A stretch of DNA of 64,000 bases from assembly GCF_900100335.1 (NCBI RefSeq), contig NZ_FNFE01000002.1:186001-250000 (forward strand), read 5' to 3'. Origin of the DNA: Natronorubrum texcoconense. GTDB taxonomy: Archaea; Halobacteriota; Halobacteria; Halobacteriales; Natrialbaceae. Under the pieces are notes generated by a model. It saw only the letters and a list, made by a program, of their open reading frames with translations. It searched no databases and was not told the DNA's origin. A program made the position numbers and the translations under genes. This document shows positions 26,489 through 35,721 of this stretch, piece after piece; position 1 is the stretch's first letter, and the number at the start of each line of letters is the position of its first letter.

Positions 26489-27130
26489 ATGCAGACCATG
26501 ACCTCCACATCGAACCAACACCGCTGCCGCTCTGACGAACCCGCAGACACGACCGAGTCTGCTCGATCGTCGCCCCTCTCCCGAGACGACATCTTCCACG
26601 TGCTACAGACGAACCGCCGGCGGGACGCGATCGCGTACATGTTGAACAGGGACGGTCCCGTCAAGATGAGCGACGTCGCCGAGTACGTCGCTGCGAAAGA
26701 GAACGATACGACCGTCGCGAACCTGACCTCCGCACAACGCCAGCGCGTCTATATCCCGCTCTACCAGTCCCACCTCCCGAAACTCGACAAGAAAGGGATC
26801 ATCGAGTACGACCAGTCCCGCGGAATCGTCCGGTCGACGGATCGCATCGAGACCTTCCGTCCGTACCTCGAGGACACCACAGACAGTGCCGATAGCTCGA
26901 CCCGTGGCTCACCTCGGTCGATCGTGGCGAACGCCGTCGGCGACTATCACGTGACGTCCGCGTGTGCGAGCACCGGACTGCTGGTCGCGACGATGGCCGG
27001 ATTGCTGCAGCTCCCCGAGTTGACGCTCGCCGTACTCATCGTCGGCCTCTTTACGCTGGCGACGGTTGCGACGACGATCACCGACTCGCTCGCGTCGAAC
27101 GACGCCATCGACGGCCGTTCGGTCCACTGA
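26489..27130 (+). CDS. DUF7344-like HTH protein with membrane helices
   Basis: A 213-residue haloarchaeal regulator-like protein. After a polar N terminus (about 30 residues) comes a winged-helix region: SRDDIFHVLQTNRRRDAIAY, VKMSDVAEYVAAKENDTTV, then QRQRVYIPLYQSHLPKLDKK and GIIEYDQSRGIV. The C terminus has two hydrophobic helices (about 157-200). This arrangement (HTH plus helices) recurs at 47047-47578 and 47602-48228. Function unknown; the fold and the position at the edge of the polysaccharide region suggest membrane-linked transcription control. Confidence 0.8.
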   Translation: MQTMTSTSNQHRCRSDEPADTTESARSSPLSRDDIFHVLQTNRRRDAIAYMLNRDGPVKMSDVAEYVAAKENDTTVANLTSAQRQRVYIPLYQSHLPKLDKKGIIEYDQSRGIVRSTDRIETFRPYLEDTTDSADSSTRGSPRSIVANAVGDYHVTSACASTGLLVATMAGLLQLPELTLAVLIVGLFTLATVATTITDSLASNDAIDGRSVH

Positions 27131-27343
27131 TTCGAAGGCCGGTTCCACACGTCGGGCTGATGCCCGCGAGCCGCGTTCGAACGAAGTCTGCACGGTTTCT
27201 GTTCTGTGTTCGGTGACGACCGCGAGTCGCTGTCCGTAGCAGGACATCGGTATTCGTTCGTCCTCGTATTAGAACGACGGACTGAGTACCTAGCTGTCTC
27301 TTAACGGTCGCATAGTAATCGCCACGTCGGCGCTCCGTCGCGT

Positions 27344-28681
27344 ATGTTCGGAACCAGCGGTATTCGAGGAACCGTCGGCCACGACGTGACGACGGCGCTC
27401 GCACTCTCCGTCGGACGGGCCGTCGCGTCCGAGGGCTACGATCGCGTCGTCGTCGGGCGCGACGTTCGGGAGAGCGGCGACGCGCTCCTCGACGCACTGA
27501 CCGCCGGTCTCCGGGAGTGTGGCGCGGACGTGCTCGAGGCGGGCGTCGTTCCGTCGCCGACGGTTGCGAGAGCCGTCCCGTGGACGAACGCGGACGCAGG
27601 AGTCGTCGTGACGGCTTCGCACAATCCCGCGCCGGACAACGGTTTCAAACTGTGGTCCGCAACTGGACAGGCGTTCGACCCCGAGCAGTGCGAGACGATC
27701 GCGACGCGAATCGAGCGAGACGAGTACGGTCTCGGCGCCTGGAACGAGTACGGATCGATCGAGTCCCTCGACGATGCACCTGATCGACACGCGACTGCAC
27801 TGCGAGATGCCGTCTCGATCGACGACCCGCCGACCGTCGCCCTCGACGTCGGAAACGGGACGGGCGGAATCACCGCCCGCGTGCTCGCCGACCTCGGCTG
27901 TGACGTCGTCACGGTGAACGGCCACCGAGATGGACGGTTCCCAGGTCGGCCGAGCGCTACCGACGATCAATCGACTCGAGTGACCCTCTCGGACCTCTCG
28001 TCGCTCGTCGAGACGACCGATGCGGACGTCGGAATCGCCCACGACGGCGACGCAGACCGAACCCTGGCCGTCGACGACACCGGGACGTTCGTGCCGAAAG
28101 ACGTGCTCATGGCGCTGTTCGCACGCGAGGTCGCGACCGACGGCGACGTCGTCGCGGCACCGGTGGATACCAGTATGATCGTCGACGACGCGCTCGCGGC
28201 AGTCGGTGCGTCCGTGAGTCGAACGCGAGTCGGCGACGTTTTCGTCGCCGACCGTGCGAGGCGTCCGGACGTCGTCTTCGGCGGCGAGCCCAGCGGCGCG
28301 TGGATCTGGCCGACGGAGACGCTGTGCCCGGACGGCCCGTTGGCCGCGTGCAAACTCGTCGAACTCGTGGCCGACCGTGGACCGCTCTCCTCGCTCGTCG
28401 CGGACGTCGAAACGTACCCCATCCACCGACGATCGGTCGAAGTCACGGCGAAAGCGGCCGTGATGGATCGAGTTCGCGAGCGGGTCTGCGATCGGTACAC
28501 GGACATCAGCACGATCGACGGCGTCTACGCCGACGTTGGCGACGGCTGGATCTTGCTACGAGCGAGCGGCACCCAGCCGGTCGTCCGGGTCACGGCCGAA
28601 GCGCGAGCGGAATCTCGGGCCGAGCAGTTGACCACTGACGCCGTGGCGATCCTCGAGGACGCGATTGCAGCACCTCCGTGA
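27344..28681 (+). CDS. Phosphohexomutase (GlmM/ManB-like)
   Basis: Alpha-D-phosphohexomutase of 445 residues that interconverts sugar 6- and 1-phosphates, probably for nucleotide-sugar supply. The phosphoserine loop is VVTASHNPAPDNGFK near residue 90, the magnesium loop is GIAHDGDADRTLAVD near 230, the sugar-binding loop is FGGEPSGAWIW near 312, and the phosphate-binding RASGTQPVVRV near 405. Substrate (glucosamine, mannose or glucose) cannot be fixed by sequence alone. With glmS at 58 kb, glucosamine phosphate is a reasonable candidate. Confidence 0.85.
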   Translation: MFGTSGIRGTVGHDVTTALALSVGRAVASEGYDRVVVGRDVRESGDALLDALTAGLRECGADVLEAGVVPSPTVARAVPWTNADAGVVVTASHNPAPDNGFKLWSATGQAFDPEQCETIATRIERDEYGLGAWNEYGSIESLDDAPDRHATALRDAVSIDDPPTVALDVGNGTGGITARVLADLGCDVVTVNGHRDGRFPGRPSATDDQSTRVTLSDLSSLVETTDADVGIAHDGDADRTLAVDDTGTFVPKDVLMALFAREVATDGDVVAAPVDTSMIVDDALAAVGASVSRTRVGDVFVADRARRPDVVFGGEPSGAWIWPTETLCPDGPLAACKLVELVADRGPLSSLVADVETYPIHRRSVEVTAKAAVMDRVRERVCDRYTDISTIDGVYADVGDGWILLRASGTQPVVRVTAEARAESRAEQLTTDAVAILEDAIAAPP

Positions 28682-28692
28682 TCCGGACCGAG

Positions 28693-28732
28693 TCGAACCG
28701 TGTAGACCGGACGGGATCGAACCGTGTAGACC
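28693..28732 (+). repeat. Short tandem repeat
   Basis: tcgaaccgtgtagacc occurs at 28693 and again at 28717, a 24-base period, right after the phosphohexomutase stop. No function evident. Confidence 0.6.
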
Positions 28733-28870
28733 AGACGCCGTCTTCCGTATCTGCGATCAGGTTCCGGGCCGCACGACGGCTACGAGTTCCGCTGCGACGA
28801 GGGTTACCTGAACTGACGCCGCACTCCGCTCACGAACAGTTTCGACCGCTGCAACGGGCAGTTACACGCT

Positions 28871-28879
28871 CTATAAGTA
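28871..28879 (+). promoter_or_regulatory. TATA-like box for the HTH-10 gene
   Basis: ctataagta lies about 40 bases before the ATG at 28916, predicting a short leader of roughly 15 bases. Confidence 0.35.
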
Positions 28880-28915
28880 TGGGTCGCCGGTCGAATCGCA
28901 GATGATACGGCTAGT

Positions 28916-29578
28916 ATGGGATTTATCGCCGAAGTCCACCTCGTTCACGACGACCTCGCGTTGGCCCCAACGATAGCGCGCTATCCCGACGTAACGATCA
29001 GGTACGAGTACGAGGCGACGACTGCTGATCAAACGCTGCAGTTCTTCTCCGTCTTTAGCGACGAGTATGGACCCCTCGAGCGAGCGATGGACGAAGATCC
29101 CACGGTCTCGAACCCGGTGCGAGTCGCGACGTTCGAGAATCGGTCGATCTACCGCGTGACGGTCGAGACCGACGTCGAAATCGTTCCCGACCGGTGTGCG
29201 GAGAGCGGGCTGTTCGTGTTCACGATGACGAGCGCCGAACGGGGTTGGATCGCACGGGTGCATCTACCGGACCGTGACGCGCTGACCGCGTTCCGAACGT
29301 GGAGTCGCGACCGCGGCGTTTCGTTTCGGGTCACGCAGCTGTACGACCTCTCGGTCTCCGACAACGGGACGTACTTCCTGACCGAGCAACAACACGAAAT
29401 TCTCCTCATGGCGTACTACGCCGGCTACTACGACATTCCACGCGGGATCACCCAGGACGGGCTCGCCGAACGACTCGAGATTTCGGACTCGGCGGTCTCC
29501 CAGCGACTCCGACGCGCCGTTTCCGAGTTGATCGCTGCCACGCTCGAGAACGATCGTACACCGAGCAACCTGGCCTGA
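28916..29578 (+). CDS. Bat-like HTH-10 transcriptional regulator
   Basis: A 220-residue regulator of the bacterio-opsin-activator HTH-10 family. The N-terminal 150 residues form the sensor-like domain common to these proteins (starting GFIAEVHLVHDDLAL). The C-terminal HTH-10 unit reads LTEQQHEILLMAYYAGYYDI, then GLAERLEISDSAVSQRLRRA. These proteins act on local metabolic or membrane genes, with unknown ligands. It precedes an 860-base gap and the beta-helix gene and may control that gene. Confidence 0.85.
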   Translation: MGFIAEVHLVHDDLALAPTIARYPDVTIRYEYEATTADQTLQFFSVFSDEYGPLERAMDEDPTVSNPVRVATFENRSIYRVTVETDVEIVPDRCAESGLFVFTMTSAERGWIARVHLPDRDALTAFRTWSRDRGVSFRVTQLYDLSVSDNGTYFLTEQQHEILLMAYYAGYYDIPRGITQDGLAERLEISDSAVSQRLRRAVSELIAATLENDRTPSNLA

Positions 29579-30441
29579 CAGCTTCCCACCTGCCGCTGCG
29601 GCGGTTACGGGAACGTCGAACCGACGGAGACGGAGAAAGTCGCAGTGTTCGTCGTCGCTCGGGACACTGATCTGCACTCCGACTTGTGCCAGGACGACTC
29701 CCGCGTCGGACGGCAGGTTCGAGAACTCGCCGCCGGTTCGTTCCCCGGTGTCCAACGCCTTGCGAACCGACCGTTCGCAAACATCCGGAGCGCTTCGATT
29801 TTCGAATACACTATTTCTGTCCGCGTTGCCGTCCAGTCCGTACACTCGGGTCGTCCGAGGCGCCCCTGCATCTCGTTGAAACCCTCGCAGCTACAGCGAT
29901 TACACGTTTTTCGACGTGTCGTACTTCTCGACCGATCGAACGTCGACAGCTGCGTCATGGGCGTTGTGCTCGAGGTGCTAAGGCGGACGAACGGTGTTCT
30001 GTGGGCCGTGTCGCTGACGTCTCGTCTCTCGTCGGTGTTCCTGCAGATGCTAAGAGTACCACGACGATGACCTCGTTGCGTTCAACGACCTGCTGCCCCG
30101 TCCGTTTCGGCCTTACCGATGGAGTTTCGACTCCTACTGGGTAACGCTGCTCATCGGTCACCGACCAATCACGACTGTATCCCATAGGGTGGGCCCTTAC
30201 CCATATCCGTCTCGGTGACTGATACCTGTACTCTTAGATAGGTGATAACCCAGTACCCATACGCGCCCGATTCCGTGTGTTCTCGGACTTGTATTCTTCA
30301 CTTGTACGAGATGAAATCGTCTGTAGTAGTTGTTAATGTGTTTTTATTGACGATTTCGAGATTGGATTTCGGACTTAAAAGCTTGCTATCCGAATCCATA
30401 GATACTGGACCCCGTCATCACTCAAAAAGAAGTGACTATCA
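29579..30441. other. Long intergenic region before the beta-helix gene
   Basis: About 860 bases. The first half has weak open frames on both strands without family resemblance. The last 250 bases are A/T-rich and contain ttaaaag near 30375 and a tttttatt stretch near 30340, likely promoter elements for the Tat beta-helix protein. No tRNA or repeat array was seen. Confidence 0.4.
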
Positions 30442-32091
30442 ATGTCGGAAGGAAGTGGTAAACGAAGTTCGACGTGCGGTGAGTCCCATCGAAGCGAGAA
30501 TACCCGTCAACTCGACGGATCGACGACTGAAGGATCGTCGTTCTCTCGCTCACGCCGAAGGTTTTTACAAGGTGTAGCGATCACGGGTGCTGCCGGTGTC
30601 GGTTTGGCGTCGACTGTTGGTGCATACCACGAACGCTATGGACAGTACGAGGACGAGTACGACAACGTCGTAAACGTCGTCGAAGCAGGTGCAGACAGGA
30701 CCGGTGAGGAGTCGATTACCCCTGTACTCGAGGAGCTTCGGGCGGACAATACCCTGTTCGTGTTCCCCGAAGGACGGTACTACATGGACAAACAGTTCCG
30801 ATTTACGGGGTTCGAGAACGTCGGTTTCGTGGGCGACAATGCGACGCTTGTTCCGGCGAACTACCACGAGTTCGACGGACCGCGGTTCAGGCTGTTCCGT
30901 CTCGGCGTCTCGTACGCCCCTGGTAGACACCTCCGGTTCGAGGGATTCGACGTGGACCAGACGGCCCCCGACACGGGGATCCGAACGATCGAAGCGAGCG
31001 TATCCCAACGCCTCGAGGTGCGAAATATCACCATCGACGGCGAACACGACAGCGGAACGTGGGGTCCAGGGATGTTCGCGATCACCGATTCGGACGGACG
31101 AGGAACCGTCGAACGGTTTCGGGCGCCGGACGGCGGAGTTCACGCCGACGAGACGCCAAACGCGGGCAACATGTGGCGCGGTCCGATCGGCATCGAGGCG
31201 AACACCAACGTCGGCCGACTCGAGTTCGTCGACTGCGAACTCGGCGGATTTCCCGACAACGGGCTGTACGCGATCAACGAGGCGGGAACGGTCATCGTCG
31301 ACGGCGGCCGGTTCAAGAACTCTAACGGCGCGAACGTCCGAGTCGGCGGTGAGGGAAGCGTCATCAAAAACGTCTCCGTCGTCGTGGATCGGACGCGTTC
31401 CTACGACAACAGTCAGCGCGGGATCCGCCTCGAGAACGGCGATGACCTCCACGTCGACGGCGCCGAGGTGACGATCAGTTCACCGCAATCGACGAGTCAC
31501 GCGATTTCGGTGATGAACACCTGCCAGCGGTCCCGGATCGAAGACGCGACGGTCGAGATCCGAGGCGACGATGTGAACCACGGGATCGTCATCTCGCCGG
31601 AGGCCGGCTACTCGCACATCGTCGACTCCGAAATCGTTCACGAGGCCGCCGGTGGGTACCCCCTCTGGATTCGCGACACCGACAAACAGGATCGAGTGCT
31701 CGTCGAACTTCTGGATGTCTCCGGCAACGCCGGCGTCACCTCGGCCGGATTCCGTGACGGTATCCGGTGTGGCCGGGACAACTGTCGGTTCAGCACCGTC
31801 ACTGTCGATCAACCCGGTCGCGGCGGCGTCGACCGAAACGGGGTCGTCATGACGGGTGACGACTCCACCCTCTACAACTGTACGTTCCGCGCGAGCCAGT
31901 ACCCGTACGTCGATCAGGGCGACGGGAACCACCTCCGAAACTCGGAGGTCGAGTCCTCCCGCGACGGTCTCGAGGGCGTCCGGTTCTATCCGGGCATCGA
32001 CGGCCCCGAGCTCAGAGTGAATCGAATCGTCGGCGGGATCGACGACCTCGGCGCGAGCGACGTGGTGAGCTGGCGGAATACGTACCAGTAG
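30442..32091 (+). CDS. Tat-exported right-handed beta-helix protein
   Basis: Secreted protein of 549 residues. An N-terminal extension of about 35 residues precedes the Tat motif SRSRRRFLQGVAITGAAGVG. The mature part looks like a parallel beta-helix of the pectate-lyase type: an opening VVNVVEAGADRTGEESITPV, FPEGRYYMDKQFRF, then many short repeats (for example VEFVDC-like turns and RLEVRNITIDG). Such proteins bind or cleave extracellular polysaccharide or epimerise uronates. No catalytic residues could be fixed. Its place beside deacetylase and flippase genes supports a polysaccharide role. Confidence 0.82.
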   Translation: MSEGSGKRSSTCGESHRSENTRQLDGSTTEGSSFSRSRRRFLQGVAITGAAGVGLASTVGAYHERYGQYEDEYDNVVNVVEAGADRTGEESITPVLEELRADNTLFVFPEGRYYMDKQFRFTGFENVGFVGDNATLVPANYHEFDGPRFRLFRLGVSYAPGRHLRFEGFDVDQTAPDTGIRTIEASVSQRLEVRNITIDGEHDSGTWGPGMFAITDSDGRGTVERFRAPDGGVHADETPNAGNMWRGPIGIEANTNVGRLEFVDCELGGFPDNGLYAINEAGTVIVDGGRFKNSNGANVRVGGEGSVIKNVSVVVDRTRSYDNSQRGIRLENGDDLHVDGAEVTISSPQSTSHAISVMNTCQRSRIEDATVEIRGDDVNHGIVISPEAGYSHIVDSEIVHEAAGGYPLWIRDTDKQDRVLVELLDVSGNAGVTSAGFRDGIRCGRDNCRFSTVTVDQPGRGGVDRNGVVMTGDDSTLYNCTFRASQYPYVDQGDGNHLRNSEVESSRDGLEGVRFYPGIDGPELRVNRIVGGIDDLGASDVVSWRNTYQ

Positions 32092-32130
32092 GGTCGTACC
32101 TGCCTATCGACGGCGAGCTTACCGATCGTT

Positions 32131-33189
32131 TTACGTCGCTCGAATCGCGTCGCGGAACGTCACGACCTCGAGATCACGTTCCTCGACCCACTCGAGGACC
32201 TCGCGGATCCGTTCTTCGGTAACCTCCTCTTTGAACGTGTGGGCGCCGAGCACGCCGACGGCCTCCTCCTCGGCGACTCGATCGAGCCCCTCTCGAACCG
32301 CCTCGCGAGTCGTGTTCTCGGCGAAGTACGCGCGGTTAGTCTCGAAGGGATCGAACTCGTGTCGGTCGTTGACCATCGAGTCCGGATTGACGTTCGAAAT
32401 GCCGTCGTAGTACTCGCCAGCGATGTCGACCGTCCGTCCGTCGACGACGTCGTACGGCGCGAGCAGCGTGTCGACCTCGAATCCCAGTCCCTCGAGTTCC
32501 TCCTTCGACGCCCCGAGGAACTCGTGCATGAGCTCTTCCGGATAGCGCTCGACGGTCTCGCCCGCGAGAAACGACTCGCCGACCGGTTCGTCGAACTCGA
32601 GGTAGCCGCCGACGTCGTCGTGACCCGAGTCGACGACGGTCCGTTGGACGGTCGCCTCGCCGTCGGTGACCTCGATATCGTACTCGTGGTGGAATCCGTG
32701 GTTGCGCTGCTCCGGGTAGATCCGGATGTCGTCCGGATCGACGTCCTCAACGAGTTCGAACGCCGCGAGTGCGGTGTGGTCGGTCGTATGCGAGCAGATC
32801 TCCCAGCCGGCGTCGGCGAGTTCCTCCAGGTGATCGACGTCCATCCAATCGTTGTCGTTGAAGTCCTCACGGCCGATCCACTCGGAGACGATACCTGCGG
32901 TCGCCGGCGCGTCGAACTCCTGGTGGACCGGGAACGCCACCTCGTAATCCTCGATCGGCCCGTCGTCGTAGACGAAGGCGACGGCACCGCCGTCGAGGCT
33001 CGGGACGTCGTCCGACTCGTCTCCGTCCTCGGTTACACCATCCTCGTCGCTCCCATCGTCGTCGTCCGACTCGTCGTCGTTCGACCCGTTCTCGCGCCCG
33101 GTTAGCGCGTCGGTGCAGCCTGCCGTCAGTCCGATCGCGCCCGTTCCAGCGATACCGATGAAGCGACGGCGCGTCGATTCGTGACTCAT
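32131..33189 (-). CDS. Tat-exported polysaccharide deacetylase-like lipoprotein (copy 1)
   Basis: NodB-like carbohydrate esterase 4 domain, 352 residues. The Tat signal RRRFIGIAGTGAIGL ends in a lipobox (TAGC), then a highly acidic linker of 40 residues. The metal-binding motifs are intact: FVYDDGP near residue 75 for the catalytic and metal Asp pair, and SHTTDH near 135 for the two histidines. The C terminus (LEVVTFRDAIRAT) resembles the ends of copies 2 and 3 at 38228 and 43656. It probably removes acetyl groups from glycan at the cell surface. It converges with the beta-helix gene. Confidence 0.82.
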   Translation of the reverse strand: MSHESTRRRFIGIAGTGAIGLTAGCTDALTGRENGSNDDESDDDDGSDEDGVTEDGDESDDVPSLDGGAVAFVYDDGPIEDYEVAFPVHQEFDAPATAGIVSEWIGREDFNDNDWMDVDHLEELADAGWEICSHTTDHTALAAFELVEDVDPDDIRIYPEQRNHGFHHEYDIEVTDGEATVQRTVVDSGHDDVGGYLEFDEPVGESFLAGETVERYPEELMHEFLGASKEELEGLGFEVDTLLAPYDVVDGRTVDIAGEYYDGISNVNPDSMVNDRHEFDPFETNRAYFAENTTREAVREGLDRVAEEEAVGVLGAHTFKEEVTEERIREVLEWVEERDLEVVTFRDAIRAT

Positions 33190-33402
33190 CGTGTTCGGAT
33201 CGAACTCGCACGCGGTCGGCTATACTTATCCGTCCGATAAGCTCTCGTTCGGCCGAGAGTCGTCCGATTTCGACCGGCTCGATCGTCGGGAACGGTGACG
33301 AAATCGGCCGGTCGATCGAATCGGCGTCTCGTGCGGGAACGGCCCGCTGGCGGATTTAACACGGGTATAATAAGGCACCACTGCCGACACCGTCTCGGTA
33401 TC

Positions 33403-33504
33403 ATGAGTATCGCCCGTCGGCACAGGCGGTCGAACGACGACGTACCGGTTGGTCGAACGACGGCATCACCGCTCGGCCGACGGCGCCGGGTGGTCGCCGC
33501 GTGA
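33403..33504 (+). other. Short ORF overlapping the flippase start
   Basis: ATG at 33403 opens a 33-codon basic ORF whose TGA overlaps the flippase GTG (GTGA). A TATA-like tataataag at about 33366 would start transcription just before this ATG. It could be a leader peptide, a coupling ORF or the shifted 5' part of the flippase. The rest of the 33190-33500 gap shows no gene. Confidence 0.35.
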
Positions 33505-35132
33505 ACCGAAGCATCGCGAGCGGCGTCTTCTCGGTCGTCAGCGCGAAGGTCGTCGTACTCGTCCTCACCGCGCTCTCGACGCCGCTGCTGTACCGGTTTC
33601 TCGGTGCATCGGGCTACGGCGACTACGCCTTCTTGATGTCCGTCTTCGCGATCTACATGATCTTCGTGAGCTCTGGGATCACCGACGGCGTCCGGAAGTT
33701 CCTCGCCGAGGACCGCAACGCGACGAACTGGAGCGAACACGTCGTCGGCTTCTACTTCCGGCTGGCGGTCGGTCTCGCCGCCGTCGGTGCCGTGTTGCTG
33801 GTCCTCGCCGCTCAGTTCAACGTCGTCAGCTTCGCCTTCGGCGAGGAGTTCACGATCTACTTCTACGTCCTCGCCGTTCTCGTCGTGACGGCGCAGTTTC
33901 GCGACTACGCTCGAAAGACGCTCATGGGGTTCGGACTCGAGCGATACTCCGAGCCGCTGAAGATCCTCGACAAGGTCGGGTTCGTCGCCGTCGCACTTCC
34001 GCTCGCGTACGTGTTCGGCGTGATGGGTGCGCTCGCGGGTCACCTGGCCGCGAGCCTGCTCGTCGCTATCGCCGGACTGATCATCGTCCACCGTCGGATC
34101 CCGCTGTCGTGTATCTACAGCAAGCCGACGGAACGATTTCCGCGCACGGAGATGCTCACGTTCAACTCGATGAGCATCGTGCTCGTCTTCCTGCTGATGT
34201 CGCTCTACCACATCGACATCGTGATGCTCCAGCACTTCCGAGAGAGCGCGGACGTGGGGAACTACCGGGCGGCGCTGGTGCTCGCCGAGTTCCTCTGGTT
34301 CGTTCCGCTGGCGATCCAGACCGTCTTCGTCCACTCGACCTCCGAACTCTGGTCGCAGAACCGCCACCGGAAGATTTCGGAACTCGCGTCGAAGGCGACC
34401 CGGTACACGTTCCTTCTGACGGCTGTCATGGCGGTCGGTCTCGCGGCGCTGGCCGACGTCGCCGTGCCGATCTATTTCGGTTCGGAGGCGACGCCGGCGG
34501 TCGCTCCCCTCCTGTTGTTGCTCCCCGGTGCGCTCGGCTTCGCGCTCGCACGGCCGATTCTGGCGATTTCACAGGGAGAGGGAACGCTTCGGTACCCGGT
34601 CGCAGCCACCGGGGCGGCGGCCCTGATCAACGTCGTCCTGAACGTCGCGCTCATTCCGCGCTACGGGATGCACGGCGCAGCAATCGCGACCAGCGTGGGT
34701 TACGGGACGATGTTCGTCTTCCACTGCTGGAGCGCCCGAATCGTCGGCTTCGATCCGCTCGCGGACGCCCGAATCGGTCGGGTGGCGCTGACGACGGTCC
34801 TCGCTGGCGCCCCCATCGTCGCCCTCGCAACGGCGATCTCGAGTCCGTGGCTCGCCCTCGCCGTCGTCCCGCCCGTCGGGTTCGCCATCTTCGTCACCTT
34901 CGCGCTCCTCGTCGGCGCGCTCGACCCGTCCGAGCCGTTCGAAGTGCTCTCGATCTTCCCCGATCCGCTCGGCTCGAGAGCCGCGTCGGTCCAGGAGCGA
35001 CTCGAGAGCGACGGAGACGGCCAGCCACGGAGTTGGTACCAGCACCTGCTGTTCCTCGCCGGTCTGTCGCTGCTCGTCTCGGGGCTCGCACTGGGGGTGC
35101 TGGAAGCGGACGCGCTGTTGATCTCGCCCTGA
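33501..35132 (+). CDS. Oligosaccharide flippase (Wzx/MATE-like)
   Basis: Polytopic membrane protein of 543 residues with about 14 hydrophobic helices, in the polysaccharide biosynthesis / MOP exporter superfamily. The opening SVVSAKVVVLVLTALSTPLL and the loop YRFLGASGYGDYAFLMSVFA are typical. It would flip lipid-linked sugar units across the membrane. I took the GTG at 33501; no better start is visible in frame. A short ORF overlaps the start. The C-terminal 50 residues contain a polar stretch (ERLESDGDGQPRSWYQ) before a last helix. Confidence 0.88.
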   Translation: MNRSIASGVFSVVSAKVVVLVLTALSTPLLYRFLGASGYGDYAFLMSVFAIYMIFVSSGITDGVRKFLAEDRNATNWSEHVVGFYFRLAVGLAAVGAVLLVLAAQFNVVSFAFGEEFTIYFYVLAVLVVTAQFRDYARKTLMGFGLERYSEPLKILDKVGFVAVALPLAYVFGVMGALAGHLAASLLVAIAGLIIVHRRIPLSCIYSKPTERFPRTEMLTFNSMSIVLVFLLMSLYHIDIVMLQHFRESADVGNYRAALVLAEFLWFVPLAIQTVFVHSTSELWSQNRHRKISELASKATRYTFLLTAVMAVGLAALADVAVPIYFGSEATPAVAPLLLLLPGALGFALARPILAISQGEGTLRYPVAATGAAALINVVLNVALIPRYGMHGAAIATSVGYGTMFVFHCWSARIVGFDPLADARIGRVALTTVLAGAPIVALATAISSPWLALAVVPPVGFAIFVTFALLVGALDPSEPFEVLSIFPDPLGSRAASVQERLESDGDGQPRSWYQHLLFLAGLSLLVSGLALGVLEADALLISP

Positions 35133-35280
35133 GACACGGTGAGTGGTTTTCGAGAGTCACTCGAGATGCTCCCTTGCTCTCATCGGTAACTGACGACCGT
35201 TTTGGAGCTGTCGGAGTTCGAAACGACACGTGACAGCTTCGACACCGCATTTGAAGACGAATGGTTGAGAATACTTCGCT

Positions 35281-35718
35281 ATGGACGTTCTCGTTCCAAT
35301 CGACGGTTCGGATCCCTCGATGGCCGCCCTCGAATACGCCTGTACCAACTCCCCGAACTCGACGATTACGGTGCTGTACGTGAGCAGTCTGAAGAGCGGC
35401 CAAAACCGATTCATTGCGGGTGGAAGCCTCGACGAATGGAAACAGACGGAGAAACAAATTGCCGAAGGACTGCTCGAGACGGCCCGTGAGAGAGCTGAAT
35501 CGTTCGACACCGATATCGAGACGGCACACGAGTTCGGAGACCCGATACGAGACATCGTAGGGTACGCGGCGGAAAACGGTATCGATCAGATCGTCATCGG
35601 TAACCGCGGACGCGATGGCGTCAAACGATTGGCACTTGGAAGTGTCGCCGAACGGGTTGTTCGGCAGGCACCGATGCCCGTTGTCGTCGTCAAGGCAAAC
35701 GGTTCGGAGCGGAGCTAG
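35281..35718 (+). CDS. Universal stress protein (UspA family)
   Basis: A 145-residue UspA domain. It begins MDVLVPIDGSDPSMAALEYA, and the ATP-binding motif GNRGRDGVKRLALGSVAERV lies near residue 108, followed by APMPVVVVK. The glycine pattern fits nucleotide-binding Usp proteins. It is convergent with the MgtE-type transporter gene, ending 3 bases from its stop. No direct link to polysaccharide functions. Confidence 0.9.
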   Translation: MDVLVPIDGSDPSMAALEYACTNSPNSTITVLYVSSLKSGQNRFIAGGSLDEWKQTEKQIAEGLLETARERAESFDTDIETAHEFGDPIRDIVGYAAENGIDQIVIGNRGRDGVKRLALGSVAERVVRQAPMPVVVVKANGSERS

Positions 35719-35721
35719 TCT

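Noticed and set aside
33449-35233. 594-codon plus-strand frame over the flippase
   Set aside because: Frame-shifted shadow, arginine-rich; the flippase frame has the membrane helices.
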